Origin: Fremontodendron californicum
Lineage: Eukaryota; Streptophyta; Magnoliopsida; Malvales; Malvaceae
Length of the DNA stretch: 64,000 bases
Direction: 5' to 3'
Assembly (NCBI GenBank): GCA_030761205.1
Contig: JAULJL010000020.1
Coordinates: forward strand, 625,001-689,000
Under the pieces are notes generated by a model. The model did not search any database. It worked only from the letters and a program-made list of their open reading frames with translations, and was not told the origin of the DNA. The translations under genes were made by a program, and so were the position numbers. Positions 1 through 13,612 of the stretch are shown piece after piece. Every line of letters starts with the position of its first letter. Position 1 is the stretch's first letter.

Positions 1-250
1 AGAATTAAAAAAAAAAAAAACATACCCTTTGTTTTTCAGAGATAAATGAAGAATGAGAGAGCGAGCAAAAGACATCGCTGAATGCTAAGGAGGAAGTCGA
101 GAAAAATGAAGAGACATATCATGGAAATGGTGTGGGTTTGAAGATGCAGATGGCAATGAACAAGAAAGCTAGACAGACACAGAGTTGAATAAAAGTGAGA
201 ATTCAAAGCTAAGATTTGTATGATGAGGGGCGCAGGACTTAATAATAAAT
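1..250 (-). other. Possible leader or first-exon region of a gene lying left of the window
   Basis: Read on the minus strand, this stretch is pyrimidine-rich like a plant 5' leader. It ends in a plausible donor (AAACAAAGG followed by GTATG) near position 25, then a T-rich run to the window edge. No convincing protein is encoded: the minus-strand ATG near 136 opens an ORF of fewer than 30 codons. It may be the untranslated first exon of a leftward gene, or simply intergenic sequence. Confidence 0.18.
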
Positions 251-3200
251 TAATTAATAATTATGAATAGTTATGACGATGATTGATGATGATACAGGAA
301 AAGTTGTGCCTTTTAGTTACCAATAGTAGTAGGGAAGTCTTTTAAGTTTTAACCCAAAAATAAATACTAGTTCAAGTTGTAGGGAAGGGAAGGGAAAGTT
401 CCATAGTTCCAATTTTTTTATTTCTTAATTATTGTTTTCAATTTTCATTTATATTATTATTTTTCTAATTAAATATAGATACATTTTCCATATAATAATT
501 TGAAGTTGATAAAGTAAATTAATTTTGTTTAATAGTAAATGGTGGGTTATAAGTAAAGTAGGTGTCCCATGTTAAAGGGCGAGGAAGGCGAGAGAGGAGA
601 GGAGAGAAGCACCCCCAATCCCATCAGCCGGTTCCATTTATGCATTGGTATTCATAAATCATAATCATTCCCACAAAACAAATGATATTCCAAAGCTTAA
701 ATAATTATATAATTATTTGAAGGGAAATAATGGTAGCAAAGCAAAAATACAAATAATATATATATATATATATATTAATTTAGAAAAGGTAGTACTACTA
801 GTTTCAGAAAACAAAAGACAAAAGGAAGAAGAAGGTTTCATAAAAATATCCTGCATGTGATGCAACATTGCAAATTGATATGGCCATATGCCATTACTAA
901 GTTTGGTGTTATTTAGAAGGAAAAGAAAATTGTAGTTTTGAATGGGTAAGTAGACGGACAAGCATATAGATGTCTATAGGATTGAGACAAAGAGGCAGGC
1001 AAGAGTAGACTACATCAAAATTGAATTATTTTTTCATTTTTTTTTCTTCTGAAATTCAACAATTCATCCAATGGGGAAAAATATAACTGTTTTTTTCTCT
1101 GGTTTTAGCAGAATTCAGAATTCCCTATAATAAATATGAAGGAAAACTAATAGTATGGTATAATATAATAATAATTATAATAAAGTGGGGGTATTAAATG
1201 AAAAAAGTTGGAGTCCTATCTATGTGCTCATGGGTTGGGCCGAGTCGAATCTAGATCTGAAAAAAATATTTTTTTTGTCCAAATTTGTTTTGGGCCGAGC
1301 TCGGGTGGCTCATAAATCTATTTCACTATTTTATAAATTATTAAAATATTAAAAAATTATTTTTATATAAATATTAATATATATATATATTATAATTAAA
1401 TTTAAATAAAAAAATATTTTTTAATTATTGAATAATAATTCGAACTGAACCGGATCGATTCTAATTATAAACATTCTTACCCAAATTCAATCCGAATCGG
1501 ATCGATTTGTCGGACGAACTATCCAGGTCTGGGCCCACCTCTCCATCCCATGTAATGCAACGAACAGGAACAGCTCATAATATCATAAACACAACTCGTC
1601 CCTCCACTTGGCGCCATATTATAAGGGACTGACTGACTGCTCATTTTTATAGTATTTTGTTTGTTTGTCGTTTGCCTATTGCCTATTATTGCCTGTGTGG
1701 TTTCCAATTCCAAAGCTCACAGTCTGAGTCTGAGGGAATGTGTCAGTGTTCTTTTATTGGATAATAATCATAATATCATATATGCATGTGCTGCTCAGAC
1801 TTTAGAGTTTAGAGTTTAGAGCTCCCTCTTTCTGACTTTGACCATTCTGTCCTCCGATCGCTCTTCCACTGATCAGACCTTCAGGAATCCATCAAATTCA
1901 TTTCTGTTTACCAAACTGAAAGAAAGCCACTAATGACTAAACTAACCATAACATTATTTGCTTCAGCTAGCTGCCTTGTATGTATGTATGTTCATTCACT
2001 CAAAAGAATGTAGAATATTATTCTAATTCTAATTCTAACTCTAACTCTAAATCGGACATGTATCAAGCTGTAACACAAGAAATCTGCCTTTCGGCTACCT
2101 AAATCATACAATCCTTAAGCCCATTGCATGCATGATTTAATTTGCATAATAATTAATGACTCATCCTTGAGAAATACGTTGTACTTGCATTTCTATAAAA
2201 AGCTTCTTTCATAATTAGTCAACCTGATGACCAAAAATCAGATTCTCAATCAACAATATTAAATAATAATATAAATTTAACAAGGGTCTTTGAAATAAAA
2301 GAAGGAAGCATGGAATTTGAGTTTGTGAGAGGAGATGTGGAAGAAAAGCGTCCATAAAAGGAGAAAAGCATAAAGCTTAGTACAAGTTACAACTCAGGAA
2401 GATGATCAGATGAAGTTGTTTGTGGGGGCATTTTGCCCCTTTTTGTTGTGAAAAAAGCAACTCAGAGAGCGTCTGTCATGTGCTTGAAAAGCCTATCCTA
2501 TGCCATCGTAATCTAATCTAATGAGATGAATGTGCCTCTCTCTATTATTATAGTTATAGCTTTGATGAGAGCATGGGCAAACACTGCTGATTGTGAACGT
2601 GGCGGCTATTGCACTAGGACAAGTGTTTTTTGGTTCTCTACTATTATTTTGTTGGGGAGCTTGTGAATCGTTTGTGATTACTGATTACTTAGGTGGACCA
2701 CCTGTGTGCATCTCAGGCTCAGCTTGGATCTGGACTTGGGCTTGATACTTGATGCTCGATTGTTCCTTTTCAAGATCCAACATCAGAATCGAGCAGCCAC
2801 ACCCAGAGTGTTTCACTCGGCCAACGACATTGAGCCATAGTTCTTTGGGCGGACTATGAAGCCTGTATAATCAAGTCAACAATAAAACAGAACTAGGGAA
2901 TAATAAAAGCACAGCCATTAGCAGAGGGTGACAAATTTTTGTTTTGGGGGCAAAGGAGGAGGGTGACAAATTTGGCAAAGGATCTTATAGGTCAACAAGT
3001 ACTTTAATAACAAGAGAAGACATTTTTTTAACGCCAAGATCAAGATGATTTGTTAACATTCTTTGTTTGATCTTTACATACTTTCCTCCTGATATGGAAC
3101 TTCACAGCTTATGGGATATGGGTAATGGGTGTCTTCTTTTCATCAAGAACCGTAAAATCTGCGTTAAGAATTTGATCCTTCAATGAAAAAGATTTTCATA

Positions 3201-3691
3201 TCTTTTGTTTCCTAAATATTTGGTGAACTGACCCAAAATGACATAAAAATTCATTGGACTGATGTGATGTGATGTGATGGAGGAAAATAAAAATTAAAAA
3301 AATATATTATAAAGGGCGTGGCGTGGCACTGCCAGGCCACGTTTAACCAAACGAGGGAGCGGGACCCACCCATATTCCACGTGTAGTAGGATAAGTGGGT
3401 TGCCTGCCTGCCTGACTCCTGAGGGACCCCTTTGATGGACATATAATAATCTAAAATTTTACTATCGAATGTTTTTATGACATTTTTTTTAAAATTAATT
3501 TAATTTAATATATTATTTATAATAATAATAATAATATTATATTAAATATAAAAATTGATAACTTCATTAAAAAAAAATATATTAGGTGGTGGTGATCCAG
3601 CCAAATTCCAAATCTGTTGTTTTTGTTTTGTCCGCTTTGAAGAAACTGTAATCAACCGTCCGTTACTTTCTTCCCTCACTTTTTCTTTTTC
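251..3691. other. Intergenic region upstream of the tomosyn-like gene
   Basis: No gene can be supported here. The stretch holds AT-rich DNA, a (TA)n run at about 757-775, a dispersed repeat at about 1225-1540 (listed separately), simple CTAATT/CTAACT repeats near 2020-2050, and a CT-rich segment near 585-620. ORFs on both strands are short, low-complexity and lack splice-consistent neighbours. Confidence 0.6.
1225..1540. repeat. AT-rich dispersed repeat with GC-rich ends
   Basis: The block has GC-rich edges (GGGTTGGGCCGAG near 1231; CAGGTCTGGGCCCACC near 1525) around a very AT-rich core containing TATAATTAAATTTAAATAAA. The same core string and similar edges recur at about 19128-19390, and related GC-rich edges recur at 21326-21900. 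This is the behaviour of a non-autonomous transposon family. No target duplication could be defined, so the ends are approximate. Confidence 0.45.
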
Positions 3692-3699
3692 TTTATAAA
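3692..3699 (+). promoter_or_regulatory. TATA box of the tomosyn-like gene
   Basis: TTTATAAA lies in a pyrimidine-rich stretch about 180 bases before the start codon at 3876. This implies a leader of roughly 150 bases. It is inferred from position and consensus only. Confidence 0.5.
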
Positions 3700-3875
3700 G
3701 TTTGAAGTCTTAACATAAACAAAGAGAAGTGTTTGTCTGTCTCATTCTTTGTGTTTGGTTGGTTGTTATCTGATCTCAAAGCAGAATTTGGATTTACATA
3801 TTCTGTCAGCGGTTGGAGTTGGAGTAATAGAATTAGGAAGGTTGATAACAAAGAGAAGAGAAGAGAAGAGAATCC

Positions 3876-6800
3876 ATGTTTGTTAATGTTAAGAAGAAGC
3901 TGGTGGAGAAGAACAAGCAGGCTTCCGTTTCCAACAAGGTCAATTCCTCCAGCCTCCATTCATTCATTCATTCATCCATCTCTTCTCTTTCTTTCTTTCT
4001 TTCTTTCTTTCTTCTACAAACCAATTCCATTTCTCTGCTCTGCAAAATGCTTTTCTCTATCCACTTTAATATTTACTTTTTCAATTCTGTGCTGTTCTGT
4101 TCTTTGTTTTCACTTTTCATTTTAGATTTGAAGTTTTCAATTCGATTCACAATATTTTAAGCATCAAGCAAAACATCTTTCTTTTTTTTTTTGGGTGAAA
4201 TAATACTATGTATTATTATTACTATAAGTTTTTGATTCATTTTCTTATACCAAAAAAAAAAAGGTATACTAGTAGGACGTACTGGCATTTTCACTATGTA
4301 TTTCAATGTTTCTTTTGTAACTTGTTTGATGAAAGAGATCATAATTCGGGATTTTGTGGATCGCGACTACATCGTCATAACAAACAGTTCAGACTTCGGA
4401 TCCCCCTATTTTATCCAATATCCATCCCATTCCATTCATCCCCTGTTAAGAGTTTGGTAAAGTTTCCATGTTTAACGATCCAGCGTTATAATAACAATAA
4501 TAAGTATAGAATTGTAACGGTAAAAGAAACAGTTCCTCCTGCCACGTGGTTTTGACAAGAACCTTGTCCTAAAACGTTTGGTTTACAGTTGGTATGGTTT
4601 GGAATGGATCAAGACTCTACTCTGCTGCTGGGGCTTGGGTTGGGATGTAGACTTTCTAATTTCTATCCCAAGGGAAAGGAAAGGATACTTTTTTATTTTT
4701 TATAATCCTAACTATTAACCAAATTTTATTTTATGTTTATCTTTGATTTGGTGGGTGGAAGTTCAAGAAATCAGCAGTCAAAGTGATAACTTTTATTGCA
4801 AGTAAGATTTGGATGGACATGGGTGATGGGACCCCAATCCCATGCAATTTATTGTCAATAGACTCTATTTTGTCTGCTACTACTAGGGATCCAATTGGAA
4901 ACAAATTTATTTATTAGTGGCACAAATTTCATCCTTGTGGTGCACTGCACTGCACTCTGCCCTGCCTATTCTTGTTTGTTAGTTTCCTTTTATGCTGTTA
5001 AAGCTAGGTGAAGATAACTGTCTTAATATTCCACCTTTACAGCACTACTGAATTATCTGATATTTTTAACCCCTAATTCTGGCTTCTTTAATAATATAAG
5101 AAAAAATGTCAGTATAAATATTGATTACAATATTCAATATAGGAACAGGATACTAACTTTTTTAATAGTAACTTTCTAGGCATACATTGTTAGATCAGCT
5201 ATCAAGAATGCATCTGGGAATGGGCTATAACAAGCTTTTGTCTCTATGACTGTTTCTATTGCAGCCTGGAGGAAATTCTGATGGTCTGAAACTGAAAGCT
5301 AGTGATGTGGACCCACATATGGTATTTCATTATGGGATCCCTTCAGCTTGTTTCATGTTTGCTTATGATTCCGTTCAAAAGATACTTGCCATATCTACTA
5401 TGTAAGCTCCCTTTTCCATTTCTTGCGCATGGCACCATTGAATTTGCTTGCTTCATAAATAATTACTAATTGTCATCAACTCATATCTCACTTCTTCATT
5501 GACTCATAGAATTTACAGAATGTTAATGCATGGATATCTTTTTTCATAGAGCAGTGTACCTATACATCTGAAATCTGAATGTAATGTGACATCTACAAGC
5601 TGTTTTTGTATTTTAAAAAAAAAATTCATTCTTCAGGGATGGCAGAATTAAACTCTTTGGAAAAGATCACTCTCAAGCTTTACTTGAATCTGATGATACG
5701 GTGCCAAGCAAGTTTTTGGAGGTCTTTTGTTACCATACATATCAAATTATCATGCATAATGCTATATTACTATTTCTTGTTGCCTTGTGAAACTTAATTT
5801 TATTTTTCATCAAGTTGTTTAGAGATACTAATAAGAATTATGATTTCTCTTCAGTTCGTCCAGAACCAAGGCATCCTTGTAAATATAAATTTCAAGAACC
5901 ATATTGAGGCAAGTAACCGCTTGGTTAATTGTTGAGTCTGTCAGATTAGATATGGGAGTAGTCTACGCTTACTGTCATCAAAATTTATATTGTCTATGCT
6001 TTCTTCTTCTTTATTTCCCCTATATGTGTGTGTGTGTTTTTCTTCTTCTTTGTCTTTCTTTTCCCTACAGGAATTCATTCTTCAATGGAAATTTTAACTT
6101 AGGTTTGGGATTTGGACAAGAAGGTCTTGTCTCATGTATATGTCTTTAAAGAAGAAATTACTTCTTTCACAGTTATGCAAAGTGGTCCCTACATGTAAGT
6201 CTATCTTAGGTTCTTAGCTCTATTGTGGGTGGTTTCAACTTCCAAGATATGCACTTGCAGCATTTGAAGTTCATATATCATTTAATTTCTGAATTTGCAG
6301 GTATGTTGGAGATTCTATTGGCAACATTAAGGTTTTGAAGATTGACCAAGAAGTATGGCATGTTGTACAAATGAAATACACTATACCTTTCTCAGCTTCT
6401 CATGGTAAGGAGTTTCAGCTTACGAAGCATACTGCTGCTGCATAATCTTTTAGCAAAAAAAAAACTTGATAAGTTTCAAGCATTACCTTTAAGATGTTCT
6501 TATTTGCTCTCTACAAAGCATGGGTGACAGTGATATCATTGTGCTTTTTTTTTTTTTCTGGTGAAAAACACTGTGAAAGGAAATAAAGCATTCTAGTTGA
6601 TGCACTTGGACTTCACTAATCACTCCCTTCACAGCTACCCATAAAGCCAAACTTCAAAGTTAACTATTTATAAAGCGCCACGATCTGAATATTGTCCCTC
6701 TCTGATTACAGGACTTACTTTTCATACGTGTTGATTCTGTTGCTATTGACCATCGTTTACAGCTACTTTGAGAAATCTTGAAGTTTACTTTGTAGTACCA

Positions 6801-9800
6801 TATCTACCATTACTGGTATATGAGTATATCTAACATGATTAACCATCTTGTTTAGGAAATCCAACGGAAGTTTTAGCTGATAGAGCTGTTATCTCCATAA
6901 TGCCTCAACCAAAAGCTGAAAGCAAAAGGTAGTCTTACATTCTGTTAATTTTTTGTTTATAATTCCAGTTCTTGGGAGATACCATTTTTCAAATTCCCAT
7001 TGACTCTTATAGTGAGGATTTCTTGCCTCTAAACACTTTTGTGTTTCTATACTTCTTTTCTTTCCCTTTTATTCAAACTGTAATGGATTATCCCAGCAGT
7101 GAATATTTTCTCATCTGTTACTTAATTTAATACAGAATTCTTATAATATTTAAAGACGGTTTTATCACTTTGTGGGAAATTCGAGAAAGCAAAGCTATTT
7201 TGGTTACTGGGGGAAGCATGTTCCAATCAGTACATACTGAAGCAAAACATGTGACTTCCGCATGCTGGGTATGCCCTTTTGGTAGTAAAGTTGCTGTTGG
7301 TTACAATAATGGAGAAATTCTCATATGGAGCGTTCCTTCCTCAAAGCTAAAAAATGAAGCAGCATCCGAAACTAGCAATCAAAATGCTCCTATTTGTAAA
7401 CTCATTCTTGGATTTAGATCAGAAAAGATTCCAATAGCGTCTTTAAAATGGGCTTATGCTGATGCAAAAGCCACTCGACTATATGTCATGGGTGCCTCCG
7501 ATGTAGCCTCCACAAGCCTGTTGCAGGTAGTTACTAGTTAGATGTTTTCTTATAATTATCTATGGATGCCAATGTAGCTTATATCTTTTAATATTATGCT
7601 TTCAACTTTTAGCTCAATTAGGAAGGACGAGAGACAACTATCCAGGCATTTTAACATGAAAAACATTAATCACATTATCGGATGTAATTTTTGACTAGTA
7701 AGCGTTGTGATGAGGCAGGTAATCTTATTGAATGAGCATACCGAATCTCGCATAATTAAGCTTGGGCTTCATTTGTCTGAGCCTTGTGTTGACATGGTGA
7801 TCACTTCAAGCACTACTGAGCAAAGCAAACTTAAGCAAGATTTTCTCCTTCTGATTGGCAAATCAGGAAACATTTATATGTATGACGATTGCTTAATCGA
7901 GAAGTATCTTCTGCAATGCCAAGCAAGGTCCCCGCCCTCCCTCCCAAAGGAGGTAATGGTGAAGATGCCATTTGCAGATTCAAACATCACAGTAGCAAAA
8001 CTTATCACTGACAACCCTTATGGGTTATGTTCGGATGAGGTAAGTTAATTGGACTATTAATTTTCTGACTCTGCTGCCATTGTCATTTCTTTCTTTTAAA
8101 GTGTAACTTGTCTTACATTTTATTGCTGCTAGTGATGCATTTTCTCTGGTCTTGCAGGATTACATTCTGCTTGCTAAGGATATTCCATCACTTTTTCCCT
8201 TGGAGACGAAGTCAAGAGATGGAGGTCACTCAAACTCCTATCAATTTAGTGGATTCGGAAAGGTCAAAAACTTGTACATAACCGGACATAGTGATGGAAC
8301 TATCAATTTTTGGGATTTATCATGCTCCCTTCCTATACCAATTCTATCATTAAAGCAACAGGTAATATATTTTTAAGAAGCTTTTAGTTTCTGTGTTGCA
8401 TTAGGTTTGTAAAAAAGCGAGCAACAGAGGGTTTGGAGAAGGATTATTTTAATTAAAAGTATTGGTTTTCTAGATTATTGCAAATTGGTGGAATGGTGGT
8501 TTTGCATATTATTCTTATTGTACCTTTTTTCTTAATGCAGAGTGAAGATGATTTTTCTTTGAGTGGTATAGCACTGACTGCACTATATTTTGATGGAAAC
8601 TCTCGGCTCCTCATTTCTGGTGACCAGAGTGGAATGGTAAAATTTACTTGGATAGTTTTTTTATAATGAAATGATTTCTTTTGTTATCTAACTATTTTTT
8701 CTTCTATTATGACTACTTCAGGTTCGCATCTTTAAGTTTAAGCCAGAGCCATATACAGCAGAAAACAGTTTCATCTCTTTTCAAGGTATAGTTGAGCATA
8801 TCATTATTCATTAGAAATTAGAATATAAGGTTTTTGAGTTGGGTTTAGCTGTTGTTGATGGATTTATGTGTAATAGATCATCTTCCTGCTCTTTTATTCA
8901 GTTGTATGAGCACAAATAATCTTTTGCAATGGTCTTTTTTGCTTTGAACTTGAAACACAAGTAAGCATAAGAAGTAGTTTAGCCATTTATAAGAAATGTA
9001 TTTCAGATGTTCTATCAAATTTTAGCTCTCAATTGCATACTTATATTCTGCAATCCTAGAAATGACCCCCATTATATATATCTTCACTTTTTTGCTTTCT
9101 GTTTAATCTTTTTCTGTCCAGGAAGCACAAAGAAAGGGAACAATCACATTATCCACAGCATTAAGGTCCTTAAGGTTAACGGTTCTATACTCTCTCTAAA
9201 CGTAAGCCACAGCACAAGACATCTTGCCATTGGGTCTGACCAAGGAGATGTAAGCTTATTTTCTTTCTATTTATTTCCTTGCACATGAAATTCACACAAG
9301 TTCTTTTGAAATTGTTGGATGTCGGCTGATATTGGAGGAAGTAACAAGGGCATGTTAATGGTTAAACTTTTTAACTTTTATAACAGGTTTCACTAGTTGA
9401 CATAGAAGGTCCCAATAGCATATTTCAAAGTCATATTGCAAGTGATATCTGTCTTGGCATCATCTCAACGCAGTTTAAAACCTGTAGTCTGCAAAATTTT
9501 GAAAAGAATGTTTTGGTGGTTGCCACAAAGGATTCATCAATTTTGGCCTTCGATACTGATACTGGAAACATGCTGAGTACTAGCATGGTTCGTCCAAAGA
9601 AACCCTCAAGAGCTCTGTTTATGCAGATTTTGGGTATGTGCTGCTGTCAACATGCTTCCTAAACTAACTACTACTTAGCTTAATAAATTTATTGAACGTA
9701 TAAACCCAATAACCTAAAGTACAAACTTGTAAGTATACCATTTTATTTGTTCAATATTGTAGAACCCAGGGGGAAAATAATCCTTATTATATTCTACAGA

Positions 9801-12758
9801 TTGGCAGGATATATCAGTTAGAGGAGCAAATATAACAAATGTTCTAGACATGAGTAGAGAGAGTCCTATTGAGGAAGGCATACCAAAGCAATCTTTCATA
9901 CTGATATGTTCCGAGAAGGCGGCATATGTCTATTCCCTAATTCATGCCATTCAGGTAATCGGCACATTATTGTTTTAGGTACTAATCATTATGCACATCC
10001 CCACCCCACCCCTTAAAACAAAAATGGGGATATACTTCACCTTTCTCTTTGACTCAGGGAGTCAAAAAAGTGCACTACAAGAAGAAGTTTCATTCCACTT
10101 CTTGCTGCTGGGCATCAACTTTTAACACTGGGTCTGATGTCGGCCTTATGCTCCTCTTCGCTAATGGAAAAGTTGAAATAAGGTATGGTCATATATTAGT
10201 CTTTGGTTTATCAATTATGAATTGAATTATACCAAAAAAGAAAAAGGTCTTTACTGAATGAGTGTCACAAAATCATCGCAATGCTTTGATATTGGAACTG
10301 ACTTATTTGTTATTTATAGAGGGGAAATTTATTTAAAGCAGTGATCTCATGCATATCAACTAAACCTTTTGTGTCTGTAATCTAAGGTCCTTGCCAGAGT
10401 TATCGTTGTTGAAGGAAATTTCAATCAGAGGTTTCAGATATTCTACACCAAAGCCAAATTCATTATCTGACAGCTCAATGTGCTCTTCAAACTGTGGAGA
10501 TTTTGTTATGGTACAACATAATTAATAGCTTTACTACTTCATATATTATTTTGAGGAGATAGTTTTGGTTTACTCTTTTACTCCCTCTTTTAACAGGTGA
10601 ATGGTGATCAAGAATTCTTTATTCTCTCTATTTTTCACCAGAAGGAAATTTTTAGGTATGTTCATGTTCTAGAAAGTAGTCTGTTCGGTTATCTTTATTA
10701 CTTATCTGTGTAACTCGGTATCATCTTACCAATTTTTTTCTGCCATGTCCTGATAAAACGACATCCCAACTTGGAAGGAGAACCTCTTTACTTCGTAGCT
10801 TACATAGAAAACTTAAAGCAAATAGAGATCCACTGCAATAATTTTATTTTCTATGAAGAGAGAAGAAAAATCATCATTTTCTTCCTGGTCTGCTTTCTAC
10901 TTGTTTACATTTTTAGGAAACTGGAATTGAACTTAAAAAAAAAAAAAAACTACTATTAATTTTCCTTTTTTCTTTTGTCTTATGGGTAGTGGTAGGTCTG
11001 GGAAACCTTCTTGAAGATTGCATCTCCTTTTCTTTTATCTGTATAAACATTTTGATGCGGACATTGTTATCCATTAATTCTTTTTCTAGGATTTTGGACT
11101 CTATCAACTGCGTCTACAGGAAAGATCTAATGCTTTCACAGGAAGTGCTTGCCTCTGGAACCACAGTTCAGAAGGAGAAGAAAAAGGTAGTTGCACTGAT
11201 TGGTCTCTGCATACTTCTGAAACTGATGATTATCCTTATTTGGCATGTCAGGGAATTTTTGGCTCTGTCCTCAAAGACATAAAAGGCAGTAAAAAGCATG
11301 TGGCTGAAGGGGAGACAAAAGATACTAGAGAAAGTATTGAAGAACTTTCAACCATCTTTTCAACTTCTAGCTTTCCATGCAAGGTTGAGAATAGAGATAA
11401 TCAGGCTGTGGGTGAGGATGAAATAGATTTAGACATAGGTAAGTATGTCATAGGAATTGTAATATTGTATATTGTGGGAGGTACTTCATGTCTTCAATTT
11501 ATTACTTCAAATAGGCTGTCATTCCACATATTGATGCTTGTGAGGACTTGGCAATGCATATGTTGATTGTCAACAGCTTAATCAATTCTTTTTCTCCCTA
11601 TTTTTTCTTTGAAGATGATATTGACCTGGATGATCCTGGAGAGAAACCCAAAGAACTGAATATATTAGCTGCTCTTAATAAGCATACACTTAAATTTCAG
11701 GCTTTTACAGCAGGTCAGTGTCCTTTTATCTGTTTATAAACCTACAGACACACTTCGGAGTAAACACTGACCACAAATGATTTTATATTTTCAGGTAAAC
11801 TGAAGCAGATGAAGGTAAAAAATGAGAACACTATCACCAAAGAAGAGGAGCAAGATGAGAAATCCAGTGCTGTTGATGAAATCAAGAAAAAATACAGGTT
11901 TTCTTTGCAAGGTGTAAGTATTTGCTCCATTTGATTAGTTAGTTGCCACAATGAGTATGGGTTAGCTTGATAGTGCCTTTAGCAATTAGTTCATGAATTT
12001 CTCATTTACTTTCTTTGAAAACAGTGTGACGAGTAAAGATTAATAAAGACATTTGAAAAAGTTAGTCATTTGTCATGCCAAAGATCTTGGTTATATGATA
12101 AAAACACTGCATACAAAATATGCCTTTCCAGTTTATCTTCCTAGCACAAGGAATAAATTCGTCCGTGAATTCTAGATGACTAGTGATAATATTGTTTTAG
12201 AACATACTCTTTTTCCTAGACAGAATGAATACCAGTTTAGGAGACCTCGGATGTTGTATATTGTGTGAAAGCAGGATAATTATGGTCTTTTTTCCCCTTG
12301 GTTGCAGGAATCAAGTGCAGCTAAAATGGCAGAAAGCAAGCTTCACGAAAACTTGAGAAAGTTGCAGGTATATGCTTTTAGTTCTTTCAGATAAGGCGGA
12401 GATTTAAGATTTTCCTTATATTTATGCAAGATCGATAGATTGAAAAAAGAAAGAAAAAAAAAAACCCTAAGTTTCTTGTGTTGTAGGATTTGAAGTTTTT
12501 GAGGAGCTTAATTAATTGATATTGGTCATTCATTCATCGCTTGGATCATGCATGCATAATCTTTTTGCAATGGAGATGTTTGTTTATACAGGCATTGAAA
12601 TTACAAATTTCATAATCATCACTAACAAACAAACGTAATGTTGAATTGGGCAGGGAATCAGCTTGAAGACTAGAGAGATGGAAGATACTGCTAAATCATT
12701 CTCTTCCATGGCAAGACAACTGCTACGCACTACAGAACAAGAGAAACGAATCTCATAA
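3876..12758 (+). CDS. Tomosyn / lethal giant larvae family WD40 protein with C-terminal SNARE-like motif
   Basis: Twenty-four exons join in frame to 1062 residues: 3876-3938, 5265-5401, 5637-5721, 5855-5908, 6103-6194, 6301-6404, 6856-6928, 7136-7526, 7719-8039, 8158-8361, 8541-8636, 8722-8785, 9122-9249, 9387-9633, 9800-9954, 10058-10182, 10387-10510, 10597-10655, 11090-11186, 11252-11438, 11615-11713, 11795-11913, 12308-12367, 12654-12758. The N-terminal ~850 residues carry degenerate WD40 blades (for example ITGHSDGTINFWDL, LISGDQSGMVRIF, VAVGYNNGEILIWSV). An acidic linker follows (EIDLDIDDIDLDD), then a C-terminal coiled-coil segment resembling the R-SNARE domain of tomosyn (TREMEDTAKSFSSMARQL). 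The family binds syntaxin-type SNAREs and restrains vesicle fusion; the role in this plant is inferred. I could not fix the central SNARE layer residue. The fourth intron (5909-6102) starts with GC rather than GT. The start is the first ATG after the TATA box and the frame has no upstream alternative. Confidence 0.92.
3958..4013 (+). repeat. Simple repeats (CATT)n and (TTTC)n in tomosyn intron 1
   Basis: A CATT run (about 3958-3975) is followed by a TTTC run (about 3987-4013), just after the first donor site. These explain the spurious long reading frames in this intron. Confidence 0.85.
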
Positions 12759-13612
12759 GCCATTACCATACACCGTTTTGCCGTCAAATGAGTTTACCAT
12801 ATACTCCCCTTTTTTTGTGTATTGTATGTCCATCTCCATGTTTGTATAGCGGTGAATAATGAGTGTACTTAAATGAAATATATTCTTTTTATTCATACAT
12901 ACAATACAATTAACACTTTACAGGAATGTATTTCTACTCTGTTTCCTTCCACCTTTCCAAAGCATAGACAGCAACTAAAAAAGTGTTGAAAAGCATTATT
13001 GCCCCATTCTCAGACTACAGTATCAGTTTCAAATTTGTTGGCTAACAGCTAACTGGTGCCAAATATTCCAGTACAGTCAGACTCCCCTGTAATTTGCTGT
13101 GTAACATATGAAAGTAAGCCCAATTAGCATCTATAAACCAAACCAACAAGTCTTAATCCCAATATATTTGGAGTCGACTACAAGAACTAAGATATAACTA
13201 GTTAAAACTTTGGCTTTAGGTTCAAGGTCACTAGATCATATGTTCAAACTTCTGCAATTGCCAAGCTCTTCACTTCTCAGTTACCACAAAAAACAAAAAA
13301 GACCAGAAGACTCACCTATCGGCTGTAACCCCCAAAACACTAAGTCACCTTGCTGAGAGAAGGTTGAAAATGAGCATAATATATATATATATATATATAT
13401 ATTCTATAATAGAGCCCGGAGAAAAACACAAAATATAGAGCAGAAGAAATCATTGAGCGAGGAAAAAAAGATCTGAAGCCACAACAAGCGTATACAAAGC
13501 GTGCAAAAAAGATAAAAACTTAAAAGGAATTCAATACAAGAGATACTTTCCATTATTCATAGGGTGAACCAGAAACATCAGATAAGTTTTCATCAGTAAC
13601 CTAGCCTAGTAT
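12759..13612. other. Tail-to-tail intergenic region between tomosyn-like and THEP1 genes
   Basis: It contains the 3' untranslated regions of both convergent genes and a (TA)n run at 13381-13402. A short stretch near 13140-13180 (TTGGAGTCGACTAC after TCTTAATCCCAA) resembles the 3' portion of Au-type plant SINEs. No coding sequence is seen. Confidence 0.55.

Noticed and set aside
2020..2050. CTAATT/CTAACT repeats resembling an interstitial telomere
   Set aside because: The unit is not the plant telomere CCCTAAA and the run is short, so it is simple sequence only.
2545..2690. Possible C/D box snoRNA (TTTGATGA followed by CTGA motifs)
   Set aside because: No terminal stem flanks the boxes and spacing is irregular. 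The motifs are expected by chance.
3733..4160. Overlapping plus-strand reading frames of 94 and 130 codons
   Set aside because: They run through the tomosyn leader, exon 1 and the CATT/TTTC simple repeats of intron 1. Only the first 21 codons from 3876 belong to a real protein.
13125..13260. SINE-like fragment (TTGGAGTCGACTAC, GGTTCAAGGTC)
   Set aside because: It is suggestive of an Au-type SINE tail, but no complete A and B boxes, ends or target duplication could be found. It is not listed as an element.
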